DNA of 64,000 bases. Origin: Vigna angularis. Taxonomy: Eukaryota > Streptophyta > Magnoliopsida > Fabales > Fabaceae. The stretch spans positions 22,866,501-22,930,500 of the forward strand of contig NC_068971.1 of NCBI RefSeq assembly GCF_016808095.1. The letters run 5' to 3'. The notes beneath the pieces are model-generated. The model worked only from the letters and a program-made list of their open reading frames with translations. It was not told the origin of the DNA and ran no database searches. Position 1 is the stretch's first letter, and each line of letters opens with the position of its first letter. Positions 36,901-48,341 of this stretch are shown in pieces. The position numbers and the translations under genes were made by a program.

Positions 36901-38667
36901 AATTAAAAAACAATAGTAAAATGAATTTTAGCACGAAATTATTGTATATATGTAAATTAATTATGCATGAGGCTTGTCAATTCTGACATTCACTTTTTGT
37001 TTAAGGGTTTTTTCGAATATTCAAAGCAAATGATTCTATTGGATTATCTTGAGATGAGGGGATTTGGACCTGTGAAAGATGTTTTTCCACGCAAATTTTT
37101 TGGCAGTTTAAAGAAATTAGAAGTTGATGGAGCAAGTAAAGGAGATACTGTTATTCCATCTAATGTACTTTCTCACCTGAAGAGCTTGGAAGAATTGAAT
37201 GTGCATAGCTCTGATGAGGTGCAGGTAATATTTGGTATGGATCATAATAGCAGGGCCAAGAGTAAAGAAACAGTCTTTCACTTGAAAAAACTCAGTTTAA
37301 AAGACTTGTCAAATTTGAAATGTATATTGAACAAAAATCTCCAAGGAAGTGTCAGCTTTCCCAATTTGCAAGAACTGTTCGTTGATGGTTGTGGAAGTTT
37401 GGTAACATTGTTTGCGAGGAAGCTTCAGACACTTGAAATGCAGAAATCTGACAAGTTGGTAGAAATTGTTGGCAATGAAGATGCAACAACTGAAACATTA
37501 GTGTTTGAGTTCCCGTGTTTGTCTTCACTGACTCTTTATAACCTAACACATCTGAGTTGTTTTTATCCTGGAAAACACCATCTAGAATGTCCCCAGTTAG
37601 AAATCTTGCATGTGGCTTACTGTCCCAAGTTGAATCTGTTCACATCAAAAATTCATGATAGTCACAAAGAAACTGCTGTTGAGGCTCCAATAAACTGGCT
37701 ACAACAACCTCTATTCATGGTTGAAAAGGTGACAACATTAACTATATTCCTCCTTTTCATTGTATATTTCCCAATATTTGTGTTTGTTTGTTCCTTCTAA
37801 CTTCCACCGTGCGCTTTCTTTTGAATTGGTTTGGCTTGAATCTAGGTTGTTCCCAAACTTAGGGGTTTGACACTCAATGAGAAAAACATGATGTTGTTGA
37901 GCAATGAACATGTACCAGAAGTCAACCTTACCAAATTAAATCTTCTCCGACTATGCTTTGAGGATGATAAAAATGAGAAAGATACTTTGCCTTTTGAATT
38001 CATGAACAAGGTACTCAATTTAGAACATCTTCGAGTGCAGAGATGCTTTGGTGTCAAGGAGATATTTCCCTCTCAGAAATTGCAAGTTCATGATGGAATT
38101 CCTGCTTCATTGAATGGATTAACCCTGTTTGAACTAAATGAGCTTGAGTCAATAGGGTTTGAGCACCCATGGGTAAGTCCATACTCTGAAAAGCTTCAAA
38201 TATTAAGGGTTGTCAATTGTCCTCTGTTGCAAAAATTAGGGTGTCATGCAATGTCTTTCTTCAATCTGAAAGAGTTGTATGTGAAGGACTGTGATCGAAT
38301 GGAATATTTGTTCACATTTTCAACTGCAAAATGTTTGGTGCAACTTGAAACCCTAATTATAAAAAATTGTGAATCAATAAAAGAAATAGCAAATATAGAA
38401 GATGAAGATGGTTGTGACAAGATCATATTTGGAAAACTCACAACATTAAGGTTGTATTCCTTACCTCGACTACAAAGCTTTTTATCGGGGAATGTCACTC
38501 TGCAATTTTCATGTTTAAGAAACGCAACTGTAATTGATTGCCCCAATCTGAAAACTTTAGCTGAAAGAGTCCTAAATGTGCCTTAAGAATTTTGTCGATT
38601 CAAACATCATTGGAGGATTCCGATTTGTTCCTGCATAATGATCTTCCAGAGGTTGCTTCAAAGACAG

Positions 38668-39723
38668 GTGAGGAATTTATTATCTAAATTCAACTCTTTC
38701 ATATTTTTTAATATGTTAAATTTTAGTTTTAGTTTTATTTAATTTTTCGTCATCTTTTTTTTAACTATTTTAAAAGTTTGAATTTGTTTTATCAAATATT
38801 CAATTTTACATAGATTTATCAATTTTATTTTTACATTTAAAGTAACTAAACTTGGTGGTATTTAAAAAAAAAGTGTTATCTATGCATTCAAAATGCAGTA
38901 ATATAGAATACAGTAAACATATTCGAAATAAATAAAAAAACTTGATCAAAACTATAAACTTTATAAAATCCAGAAACTAAATCTTTACAAAATGGAAAAA
39001 AAATCGTGAATAAAAAATTAAATCAGAATTAAAAGTACAAATTAATCTTGTTTGTATATTTAAGTAAATTTATTATCTTCAAATGGGCATGTTGGTGATG
39101 GAATCGAAGCGTATTTTTGGAACAAGAGTTAATTTATGATTTTATATTAAGCAAGGATTTTAATATGGTTAAAATATTTTGCTTAAAATAATAATTAAAA
39201 ACGTATATTACACTCCTTTCCCCTCTCAAAAGTTTTGTTTTATTTTTATTTTTTAATTTTTGCCATATGAAACTCTAACATCCCAATTAAATTGGCAAAT
39301 TAATTTTGTTTATCAGCAAAAAGCATACTTGGAAGACTTGCCTCGTTCTACAAGCAAAGGAATAGGTTATGAAAAGAGTATTTGGAAAGAAGCAAAGGGT
39401 AAGGACCATCCGACAAACACCCTACAAGCATATCATAGTGTTGTTTGCTCCTCCACACTTCAACAGAACCAAAGATGCCAAACTCTGCACAAACTTCATC
39501 ACCACACATGTTCTTCAAGTTAATTATTTTTTCCACGTAGAGTTTCAAAAGTCTACATGCAATTGCTAGGTTTTTCCAAGCTTGTTGTAATCACATAAAA
39601 AGGAGGACACTACAGTGACAATTTCGCAACGAAATGTTTGGGAATTCACATGAACCTATTTGGATAACTAACATCTTCATTTCTTACTCATGTCTTTCCT
39701 AAGTTTCAGTATAAACTTTTTTC
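38668..39723. other. AT-rich DNA downstream of the CNL gene
   Basis: A GT donor at 38668 suggests that a further CNL exon once followed. No LRR-like exon is seen afterwards. An exon-like stretch at 39317-39405, after an AG, has no recognisable homology. Confidence 0.45.
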
Positions 39724-40228
39724 CACTACAAAGAGGTGTATTATCGGTGGAATATTATCGACAACCTTGGGTTCGTTGGTAATACATTGGTAAAATAAAT
39801 TACCGATAACTCGTGGTCGTCGATAATGTCTTCGATGAATTAAGACCAAAATTAAGATATTTTCAATCTCAAATTCATTTTGCACCAAAGAAAATCTTTC
39901 TCTCGTCTCTAAGTTGTCCACGAAAATGCCCTTCCTCCTTTGCACGAAACCCTTTCCCCATGAAACCCTTGTCCTTTGCATCAATCCTGAGCTCGAAACC
40001 GTTGGAGGAGTGCTTTGCAGTCATCCTTGTCGCGACTGCCGATGTGGTTTTGGGTTGTCTACATTCTCGTTCAATCACGACGTGGTGGGTAGGGAGGCTT
40101 CATTGGAGTTCAATCCTAGTGGAACGACGATTTGGTGGGTGGTGAAGGCTTCATGGTTCGTTGATGTTAGCGTGAGGAGGTGATAATGGTGAGGAAGGGC
40201 TCCCTGGTGCGTTCAGCGAGGTGGAGGT
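39724..40228. mobile_element. Possible truncated CACTA-like terminus
   Basis: CACTACAAAGAGG at 39724 is followed by inverted short motifs (TTATCGGTGG, TTACCGATAACT, CGTCGATAATG), a layout like CACTA subterminal repeats. The sequence is cut off on the right by the copia LTR. No other end or duplication was found, so this is tentative. Confidence 0.3.
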
Positions 40229-42294
40229 TGTTGGGATAAAGTTAAATTTTAGGGTTTTATTAATAATTTTGTTTAAATCTTATTTTATAAGTCTTTGGGT
40301 ATAGTAATATTTAGTTTGATTTGATAGAGATAAAATAGGGATACGTAGTTATGATTTTCGGTTTATCTAGGTACAATATTATTTTATGATAGATTAAACA
40401 TATTTTACTTTTAAGATAGTTGATATTTTATTTTTATTCCCCGTAATATTGTAAGTGTTACGGCTATTTAAAGCCTTTCAATTATCAATGAATAGCAAGA
40501 CTCAATTTCAGGAAAATAACAAAGTGCGTATATTGTGAGATTTTCCTATCAGTGGTATCAGAGCTTTATGCTTTGAGTACCGAGAGAGAAAGAGAGAGAG
40601 AGGAGAGAGTCAAACACCGTGAGAGAAAAAGTGAGTGCTTGAATTTTTTTTTGTGAGAGAAATGACAAAGGTAGTCAATGGGATGAGTGTGCCACAATTG
40701 TCAGAAAATACCAATTACGATAATTGGTCTTTGCAAATGAAGGTTCTTCTTGGATCCCAAGATGTATGGGACATAATGGAGGACGGGTACAATGAACCCG
40801 CAGATGATGAGCATCAGATAGTGAACCAGATTGCTGCATTGAAAAAGACACAAGTGAAAGACAGATCGAATTTGTACTTTCTGTATAATGCAATGGATGA
40901 ATCTGGATTCGAGAAAATAGCTAATGCAAAGTTAGCAAAAGAAGCATGGGAAATTCTGAAGGTGGCATACAAAGGAGATACCCGCGTGAAGCAGGTTCGA
41001 GTAAAAGCTCTCAGAAGAGAGTTTGAACATATGGAGATTGATGAAAATGAGGGAGTTGTCGAGTTTATAACTCGAGTGCAAAAGATGTCCAACCAACTCG
41101 AAATAAACGGAGAAGAGGTTCCTCCTAACCGGGTTGCGGAAAAGATCTTGAGAAATTTGACGGATGATTTTGAAAGTATCGTGGTCACTATTGAACATAC
41201 AAAGGATTTGTCAACTCTCACTGTGGAGGAGTTAGCTGGGTCATTAAAAGCCCACAAATTGAGGAAGAAAAAGAAAAAGAGGAAACCCGATGATCAAGCA
41301 CTATAGGTACAGTTTGAGTCGAATAAATCTCGGATTACTCAGAGCTGAGGTCCTGGCGGTAGATGGCGAGGAGAACGGGGACGAGGTGGACGTGGCCGAG
41401 GTAATTTTCGGAATGATAATGAAGAGCAAACCGGTCAACAGAATTGGTGTGACCGAGGACAAGGAAAAGGCTGAGGAGATCTGTTAGGAGTTGAGTGTTT
41501 TAAGTGTGGCAAGTATGGCCACTATGCAAACGAGTGTAAATCAAGCAAGTGCTACAACTGTGGCAAGGTTGGTCATATTGCAAAGTATTGCAAGACCGAG
41601 ACAAAGGGGGAGACAAATCTTGTTTCTGAATCTTGTTGATGGCAAAGAGCTCGGATGCAATGGACATAGAGAGCCCAATCCCAACAATGGGTGAAGTGAT
41701 CTTAGTAAAGGATGCAACAATTGTGGAGAAGGAAAACTTGGAGAAAGAACTCAAACAAAAAAATGAAGAGATTCAACGGATAGGGAGGCTTCTAGATGAA
41801 GCTAATGAAATTATGAATAAACAGGGGTTGAGCTTGAGAAGCTGAAGAAGGCGACTCTTGAAAGGAAGAGAAAACATCTAGTGTTCTTGAACCAGATAAA
41901 AATAGGGAAGAAGAAGATGAAGAAGAGATGAAGGCTGATGAGATTTCTACCAACTCGGTATGGTATCTAGATACTTGGGCAAGCAATCATATGTGTGGAA
42001 ACAAGAACTTCTTTTATAAACTCACCAAGGTGGAGGCCAAATTTATGTCTTTTGGAGATGACTCCAAGGTGGCCGTGAAAGGGCGTGGAACAATCCGACA
42101 TATGCAGAAGAATGGACGGGTTGGAGAGATTAGGGATGTTTACTATGTTCCGGAGCTGAAGAGCAATATTTTAAGCATGAGTCAGATAATTGAAAAAGGT
42201 AATTCAATTTTTATGAAAAATCAGGTAATGTATTTAAAGGATAAGCATGGTCGTCTAACAACCCAGGTAAAAGCAAAGAAGAACCGGTTGTATG
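40229..42294 (+). mobile_element. Truncated Ty1/copia retrotransposon (5' LTR, gag, protease region)
   Basis: The 5' LTR (40229-40551) begins TGTTGGGATAAAG and ends CCTATCA. After one base comes TGGTATCAGAGC (40553-40564), the primer-binding site complementary to initiator Met tRNA. Gag, zinc knuckles and the protease/pre-integrase start follow in order. The element stops at 42294, where a gypsy-like LTR begins; integrase, reverse transcriptase, RNase H and the 3' LTR were not found. Confidence 0.88.
40662..41306 (+). pseudogene. Copia gag (UBN2/retrotran_gag type)
   Basis: The frame from ATG 40662 contains NYDNWSLQMKVLLGSQDVWD, AWEILKVAYKGD, VRVKALRREFEHMEIDENEG and EELAGSLKAHKLRKKKKK, the classic copia capsid domain. 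The frame ends at 41304-41306. In another frame two CCHC knuckles follow (CFKCGKYGHYANEC at about 41496 and CYNCGKVGHIAKYC at about 41559), so a frameshift separates capsid from nucleocapsid. Its role in a live element is to form the virus-like particle. Confidence 0.88.
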
Positions 42295-42299
42295 TGTAA
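41928..42299 (+). pseudogene. Copia pol start: protease and pre-integrase region
   Basis: Contains VWYLDTWASNHMCGNK and later VPELKSNILSMSQIIEKG, the pattern of copia aspartic protease followed by the GAG-pre-integrase segment. The active-site triplet normally reads D-S/T-G; here it is D-T-W, so the protease would be inactive. Coding stops where the next LTR (TGTAAGACCCG) begins. Confidence 0.85.
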
Positions 42300-42496
42300 G
42301 ACCCGTAATAAATAAAATATTTATTGATTTTTAGTATTTTATTTATTAGTGTGATTTATACTATTACGTGATTTAACTCGGTGTGTTAGTGGTTGATGAA
42401 ATTGTGGTAGAGATCAATAGGGATCTATTTGAATTTAGTTTTATTATTAAATTTTCAGAAAACCTTATACAGTAATATATGTTATGGTTAAAAAAA
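42295..42496 (+). mobile_element. Start of a gypsy-like LTR, split by the MULE
   Basis: TGTAAGACCCG is a common LTR start of plant Ty3/gypsy (Tekay-like) elements. Removing the 14.4-kb MULE and one copy of its 9-bp duplication joins this to 56867 onward without a break. The LTR interrupts the copia element at 42294. Its right end could not be fixed. Confidence 0.55.
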
Positions 42497-43037
42497 GGAA
42501 AATGTTATCTTGACAACGGAATTTTGACAACAATCTAACAACGCCAGGTGTCGTCTTCCTATTGGCTGACTAAAGTGAAAGAAAATGAGGAAGAGGGTAT
42601 GAGGCGGAGGGGTATTTTTGGAAGAAGATTTGTAAATTTTGAGAAATGCGTTTGGCGGTTTAATTTTGGCATAACGTTCGCACCATTCCTTCTTCTCCTC
42701 TCTCCTCCATCTTAAACGTTCGTTCTCGTCTGTGTCTCTGTCCTCGCTCTCTCCTCCATCTTAAAAGTTCGTTGTTTTCTATGTCTTCGTACTCGGCTCC
42801 GTCCTCCATCTTGACCCTTTCTTATTCTCTCGCTTTGTGGTTGGAAGGCGGGTGCAGTTTTGTGTGTGGTTACTGCTGTGTGTGGTTACTTTTGTGTGCC
42901 GGCCGTGGACCATTGTCGTTGCTGTGGTAAGTTAAACTGGCCGAGCCCTCACATTCTGTTTTACATATCGTTTTTGCTGTTTCATTAACCTTAATGATAT
43001 AACGAGTGTGGATTGTTATTTTGTTAGGGAAGTTTCA

Positions 43038-45983
43038 ATGGAAGGGAAAAACCGAAGTGTAAGAAAAATTACAATTAATTTATTATAGATTATTTATTAT
43101 CGTATGAATTGTAGTTTTTAATCAAGTTATAATCATTTTTTTGTAGTGGCGGCTTCTTATCTCGATGGACTCATCGATCATTATTGAAATGAATCGTTTA
43201 CTACAAAAGTGTCATGTGGAGCGCATTAGGATGACTCCATTTATGTGGTGTTTGAATATTAATAACCCTGTGGAGGTGAATTTGAAATTAGTGAAGGTTA
43301 TGGTTTGTAGGTGGGCCGGACATGATAATAGTTTTAGAGTGAGTCAACAATTGGTGCCCTTTTCAGTTATTGATGTGTTAATGAGCCTATGTTTAGAAAG
43401 AGGTGGTTTAGAGATTCCGTTTGATGAAGTAGTTGTTGGAATGGTTGGTGAAATGTTCAAATAAAAAAGTATCAGTTTGAAGGATTTGACGGACATGTTT
43501 AATGTAATTGTGCATGATAATGACATTGATGTTGATGTAGTATGTAGGTTATATATATTAGTTTGTTTGGTTGTTTTTTATTTTCCTAGGAAATCAAGGC
43601 GTGTTTGTAACATGCCTTTTGTAGTGTTAGATGACTTAGACAGTTTGTGTCTATACGATTGGTGCACCGGTGTACATAATCATATTGTACAAAATTTAAA
43701 TAAATGTAAGAAGAAAATTATGACAAGAGATATCGCGCATTCACTCACTCTTAGTGGCAATGTGGCAGTGTTACAGGTAACATGATTTATAGTTGATTAT
43801 TTTGATGTAGTGAAGAACATTGTCAATTAGGTTTGATGAAATAATATTATGATATTGTAGGCTTGGGCGGTTGAAAGACTTTCTTTGCATGGTCATGCTT
43901 CACACAGGTTTTTCCCGCGCATAATGCGATGGTTCCCATATAAAGCAAGCACTGAAAAAATTGAACATATATTTAAGACCGGAGATGTAAGTGCTTTGAC
44001 TTTTGTGATTATTTATGTAAAAATTGATTGTCTTATTTGTGAAAATATGTTGTGTGATAATGGTGTAGTTAAATCTGGAGTGGTATGTAAGTAAGGAGGA
44101 TCGTCATCGGCCGGAAATCCGTGCAGCTTTCCACATGGATGAGGGAGGGATGAGTGAAGGATCCAGCACTAAAGGACCCAAGCTTGAGGAAGATGATGAC
44201 GAAAGCTCTGATGACGGCACATGGGAAGTAGGTGCCGAGGAGAGATTGAGGAAAAACAATGAAGGACTCAGAGCATTGAATGCCAAGATTGGAGTTCTTA
44301 CTAGGGAGTTAATTGAGATTTGTGAAACTCCAATCTTTACCGTAAAAGATGCATGTGGTAGTGATGAAGAAGTTGGTGGCGGAGTTGATGAAGCACCTGA
44401 AGTTGGGGGTGACCAAGAGCCTGAAGTTGGTGGTGATGGTAATTCAGTTGATGACCCTCTAGGTGCAGATACGGAAGCAAGAGGGGAGGATAAAACCTCA
44501 TATGAAGATGAGATAGTTTCAAGAAGTGATGAAAAAATTGTTTTTATTGAAATCGACGATGATGGTGATGAAGTCCAACCTGAGGTCGTCCCATTGGTTA
44601 TCCCCCCATTGCGCAATTTTGCTGGGGATCCAAGGACCACTGTTGATGTAGACCAATTGTATAGAGCAGTAAGCATCAGAGAGATCACTATATACAAGTA
44701 TTTGGTGTGAACTGTAGCTATGGTTGGCCAATCTGTTTTCAATGTGATTGACTAATATTTATATGTTTAGGGTTGTAAGCGAGATAATTGGGCAAACCTT
44801 GAGCACGACTTCATTTTACACTTTGGCCCCGATGAAATACGTTGATAACATGGTTAGTATTCTTACATTTCTTTGTGTTTGATGTTGTAGTTTATGTTAG
44901 TAAAGTGGAATTTTTTTATTGTGTAGGTGGTGTTATTTGCTTGTACCATGTTTATGTACTTTGAGAAAAGGTTGTGCGGTGTTGTTAAGAGGATTCATTT
45001 TAGTCCATTATACTCGGTAAATAAAATTTGATATTGTATTTTTGATTAAGATGAATAAAGTTTTTTTGATTGATTTTGGATTGATGATTTTGAAATTGTC
45101 CACAGCACAATATTCTTACAGATTATAGGAAACGTCCCCAAAATCGTCATGTATTCACGCTTCATAACTATCAGTTATCTGCGTTGCGATCATTTTGGAC
45201 TTGGAGACTTTGGCACAGCTGACTTTGTGAGTAACCTTTAATGTGCAATATTTATGTAGTTTTGGGTCGGAAATGTGTTATTGATATTTTTTTGACTGTT
45301 TGTAGTTGTTTATGCCATTTGTCCACGATGATCACTGGTGGTGTTATTCAGTGAAATTGAGTTCATTAGAGATATTTGTGATTGACTCATTGGGTAAGGG
45401 GATCAGAGACCGGAAAAGGATAGACACAGCTGTTGTAAGATTCTACACTTTTTATTGTTGATGACCCTGTGATTGTTAGATTACACTGTATTGTTGAAGC
45501 TTTTTTTGTAATTGTTTACTTCTAGGCTGAAAATATGGCACGGTTTTTTTGCCTATTGATGAATAGACCGGAAGGTAGTATTGCTCCTTTGACTGTTAAA
45601 CAAGCAAATATCTCATCCCAACCAAACCTGTAAGTTTTTTGAATTGTACTGCTGTACTATATTGTGTTGTGTTCAATAAATGTTTATCATTAATTTAATG
45701 TGGTGGCTATATTATTTAAGGCATGATTGTGGAGTGATAATGTTGAAAGCAATGGAAATTTGGGATGGAGATGACAAATACAACGGAAAAAGCATGCCTC
45801 AATATACAACCGTAAGTAGCAATTGTGTTTGTTAAGATTATCACATGTGTTGGTTTGTAATGGGGAAATTGTTGGTTTCAGGAGGACCTGCTTGGGATCA
45901 GAAAGAAGTATGTATGTGACTGGATCCTGGACAACGAGAACATAAGACGAATGGAAGCCATAGAGCTATATGACATTTTTTAG
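43038..45983 (+). pseudogene. Ulp1-like (C48) cysteine protease gene of the MULE, multi-exon, with two lesions
   Basis: Readable exons: 43038-43058, 43147-43776, 43861-43986, 44069 to about 44700 (acidic, coiled-coil-like), about 44780-44852, 44927-45016, 45106 to about 45233, 45306-45434, 45526-45629, 45721-45811 and 45882-45983. The N-terminal part resembles the DUF1985/plant-mobile-domain-like region of transposon Ulp1 genes. The C-terminal protease keeps HWWCYSV (His), FVIDS (Asp), SSQPN (Gln) and HDCGVIM (Cys), so the whole catalytic set is present. Ulp1 proteases remove SUMO from proteins; transposon-borne copies may act on host regulators, but this is unproven. Lesions: TAA at 43462-43464 inside exon 2 and an extra base in the T run near 45190, after which the frame reads GDFGTADF. 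These may be decay in this copy or assembly errors. The boundary near 44700-44780 is uncertain. Confidence 0.82.
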
Positions 45984-46345
45984 GATTGGTTACCCATGAA
46001 AAATTTGTTCTTGTAACACAACATGTTTATATATGTACATAATGGAAGTTGATAATGTAGACATTGTTTATGTAATAAGATTATTGGTTGGAATTTGAAT
46101 TCAATTTTTTTGACGTTGTGTTTGTTTTAATGAATAAATGTTTTATTGAAAAAATCAGGCACCTTTGTAATAAGTATTCGAATAGTAAGCGAAGGTTTAA
46201 TAAGTGAAATTAAGTGTGGTTATTGCAAGGGAGTTGACGAAGTTCTGAGTTCGGGTGGTGCAAAAAGGAAATTATAATCGTTTACAGTGGGTTAGTAAAG
46301 AGTTACGGGACAATACTGTGTGTTTTGTACACAAAAGAGGATGAT
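45984..46345. other. MULE spacer before the left repeat array
   Basis: Likely 3' UTR and terminator region of the Ulp1-like gene. A lone half-site TAATCGTTTACA at about 46276 resembles the arm of the array hairpins. Confidence 0.4.
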
Positions 46346-48143
46346 GTAATCGTTTACACCCCCCTTGTAAACGATTACGCGAGAGAAAATCCTGTTTTGT
46401 ACAGAAAGTTCACCTGAGGTAGTCAGTCAGGATAACGTGGGTGACCAGTGACCAAAGTAGTATTTTTCAGTGACATCTGCACATGTGTCTGTGAAGGTGG
46501 AGGTGCTTGAGTGTTGGTAGATGGTCGGGGGTGATGTTAGGTGACCCCAAGCAGTGTGGAAGAACCCAATCTGAGTGGGGGGAGCAATGTGTGCAAGGGT
46601 TGAGTGATGCTGCTCAAAATACACTGCTGTAATCGTTTACACCCCCCTTGTAAACGATTACCCGAGAGAAATTCCTGTTTTGTACATAAACTTCAACTGA
46701 GGTAGCCAGTCAGGATAACGTGGGTGACCAGTGACCAAAGCAGTATTTTTCAGTGACATCTGCACATGTGTCTGTGAAGGTGGAGGTGTTTGAGTGTTGG
46801 TAGATGGTCGGGGGTGATGTTAGGTGACCCCAAGCAGTGTGGAAGAACCCAATCTGAGTGGGGGGAGCAATGTGTGCAAGGGCTGAGTGATGCTGCTCAA
46901 AATACACTACTGTAATCGTTTACACCCCCCTTGTAAACGATTACGCGAGAGAAATTCCATATTTGTACAGAAACTTCAATTGAGGTAGCCAGTGAGGATA
47001 ACGTGGGTGACCATTGACCAAAGCAGTATTTTTCAGTGACATCTGCGCATGTGTCTGTGAAGGTGCAGGTGTTTGAGTGTTGGTAGATGGTGGGGGGTGA
47101 TGTATGGTGACCCCAAGCAGTGTGGTATAACCCAATCTGAGTTGGGGGAGCAATGTATGCAAGGGCTGAGTGATGCTGCTCAAAATACACTGCTATAATC
47201 GTTTACCTCACCCTTGTAAACGATTACGCGAGAGAAAATCCATATTTGTACAGAAAGTTCAACTGAGGTAGTCAGTGAGGATAACGTGGGTGACCAGTGA
47301 GCAAACCAGTATTTTTCAGTGACATCTACACATGTGTCTGTGAATGTGGAGGTGTTTGAGTGTTGGTAGATGGTGGGGGGTGATGTATGGTGACCCCAAG
47401 CAGTGTGGAAGAACCCAATCTGAGTGGGAGGAGCAATGTGTGCAAGGGCTGAGTGATGCTGCTCAAAATACACTGCTGTAATCGTTTACACCCCCCTTGT
47501 AAACGATTACCCGAGAGAAATTCCTGTTTTGTACAGAAACTTCAACTGAGGTAGCCAGTCAGGATAACGTGGGTGACTAGTGACCAAAGCAGTATTTTTC
47601 AGTGACATCTGCACATGTGTCTGTGAAGGTGGAGGTCTATGAGTGTTGGTAGATGGTGAGGGGTGATGTTAGGTGACCCCAAGCAGTGTGGAAGAACCCA
47701 ATCTGAGTAGGGGGAGCAATGTGTGCAAGGGCTGAGTGATGCTGCTCAAAATACACTGGTGTAATCGTTTACACCCCCCTTGTAAACGATTACGCGAGAG
47801 AAAATCCATATTTGTACTGAAAGTTCAACTGAGGTACTCAGTGAGGATAACGTGGGTGACCAGTGAGCAAACCAGTATTTTTCAGTGACATCTGCACATG
47901 TGTGTGTGAAGGTGGAGGTCTATGAGTGTTGGGAGATGATGGTGGGTGATGTTAGGTGACACCAAGCAGTGGGGAAGAACCCATTCTGAGTGGGGAAACA
48001 AGTTGGGGAAGGGCTGATTGATGCTGCTCAAAATACACTGGTGTAACCGTTTACACCCCACTTGTAAACGATTACGCGAGAGAAAATCCATATTTGTACA
48101 CAAAGGTCAACTCAGGTAGTCAGTCAGGATAACATGGGTGACC
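46346..48143. repeat. Left array: six 283-bp tandem repeats plus a partial, each with a perfect hairpin
   Basis: Hairpins of the form GTAATCGTTTACA - CCCCCCT - TGTAAACGATTAC start at 46346, 46629, 46912, 47195 (arm variant), 47478, 47761 and 48043, a near-constant 283-bp period. The ~250 bp between hairpins are highly similar in all units (GAGAGAAA, AGGATAACGTGGGTGACC, TTTTTCAGTGACATCTGCAC, GGTGACCCCAAGCAGTGTGG, GATGCTGCTCAAAATACACT). Long minus-strand frames run through the units, but each only restates the repeat. The array may be a transposase-binding or insulating region. Confidence 0.95.
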
Positions 48144-48341
48144 CCCAAGCATTTTATAACAGAATTAACTTCAAAACATTTGTATAACACAATCAACCAC
48201 ATCATAAAACAAGATTAATAGTTGTTAACGTACACATGATTCACAACAATAATACATTGCAGGTTTTGAATATTACAGTTATCCATTACATAGTTATAAT
48301 CGTCTTCAAATATTAATATGACAGTTATCCAAATCCCACTA

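Larger units (their letters stand above)
28603..38667 (+). pseudogene. CC-NBS-LRR resistance gene (At4g27190-like CNL), disrupted
   Basis: Exon 1 opens at ATG 28603. In the first 553 codons are a coiled-coil start, P-loop GVGGVGKTT (181-189), kinase-2 LIILDDLW (257-264), an acidic insert (279-320), KILLTSRR (323-330), GLPIA (386-390) and MHDIVRD (507-513). A solo LTR then interrupts the exon; LRR coding resumes at 31262 (AIFLHYCYINDDLPG). Further exons with good GT/AG borders are 32734-32967, 33083-33799, 34023-34835, 35089-35793, 35880-36710, 37006-37728 and 37846 to about 38586/38667. All junctions from exon 2 on keep phase 0. Intact members are cytosolic immune receptors that sense pathogen effectors through the LRR. 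Lesions: the LTR (adds a stop at 30262-30264), a 1-bp deletion near 32090 that ends the frame at 32096, and a stop/frame change at 38584-38586. As written it cannot make a full receptor; a truncated CC-NBS protein is possible. Confidence 0.9.

Noticed and set aside
39260..39523. A further CNL exon after the last recognised one
   Set aside because: An AG precedes it, but the encoded residues show no LRR pattern and the frame is short.
46427..47473. Recurring ~65-97 residue frames starting MYFEQHHS
   Set aside because: Each is one unit of the 283-bp repeat; the frames drift between units and recur on the inverted array, so they are not protein genes.
46346..48143. A CRISPR-like array
   Set aside because: The units are 283 bp and nearly identical throughout, with no unique spacers, in a plant nuclear sequence.
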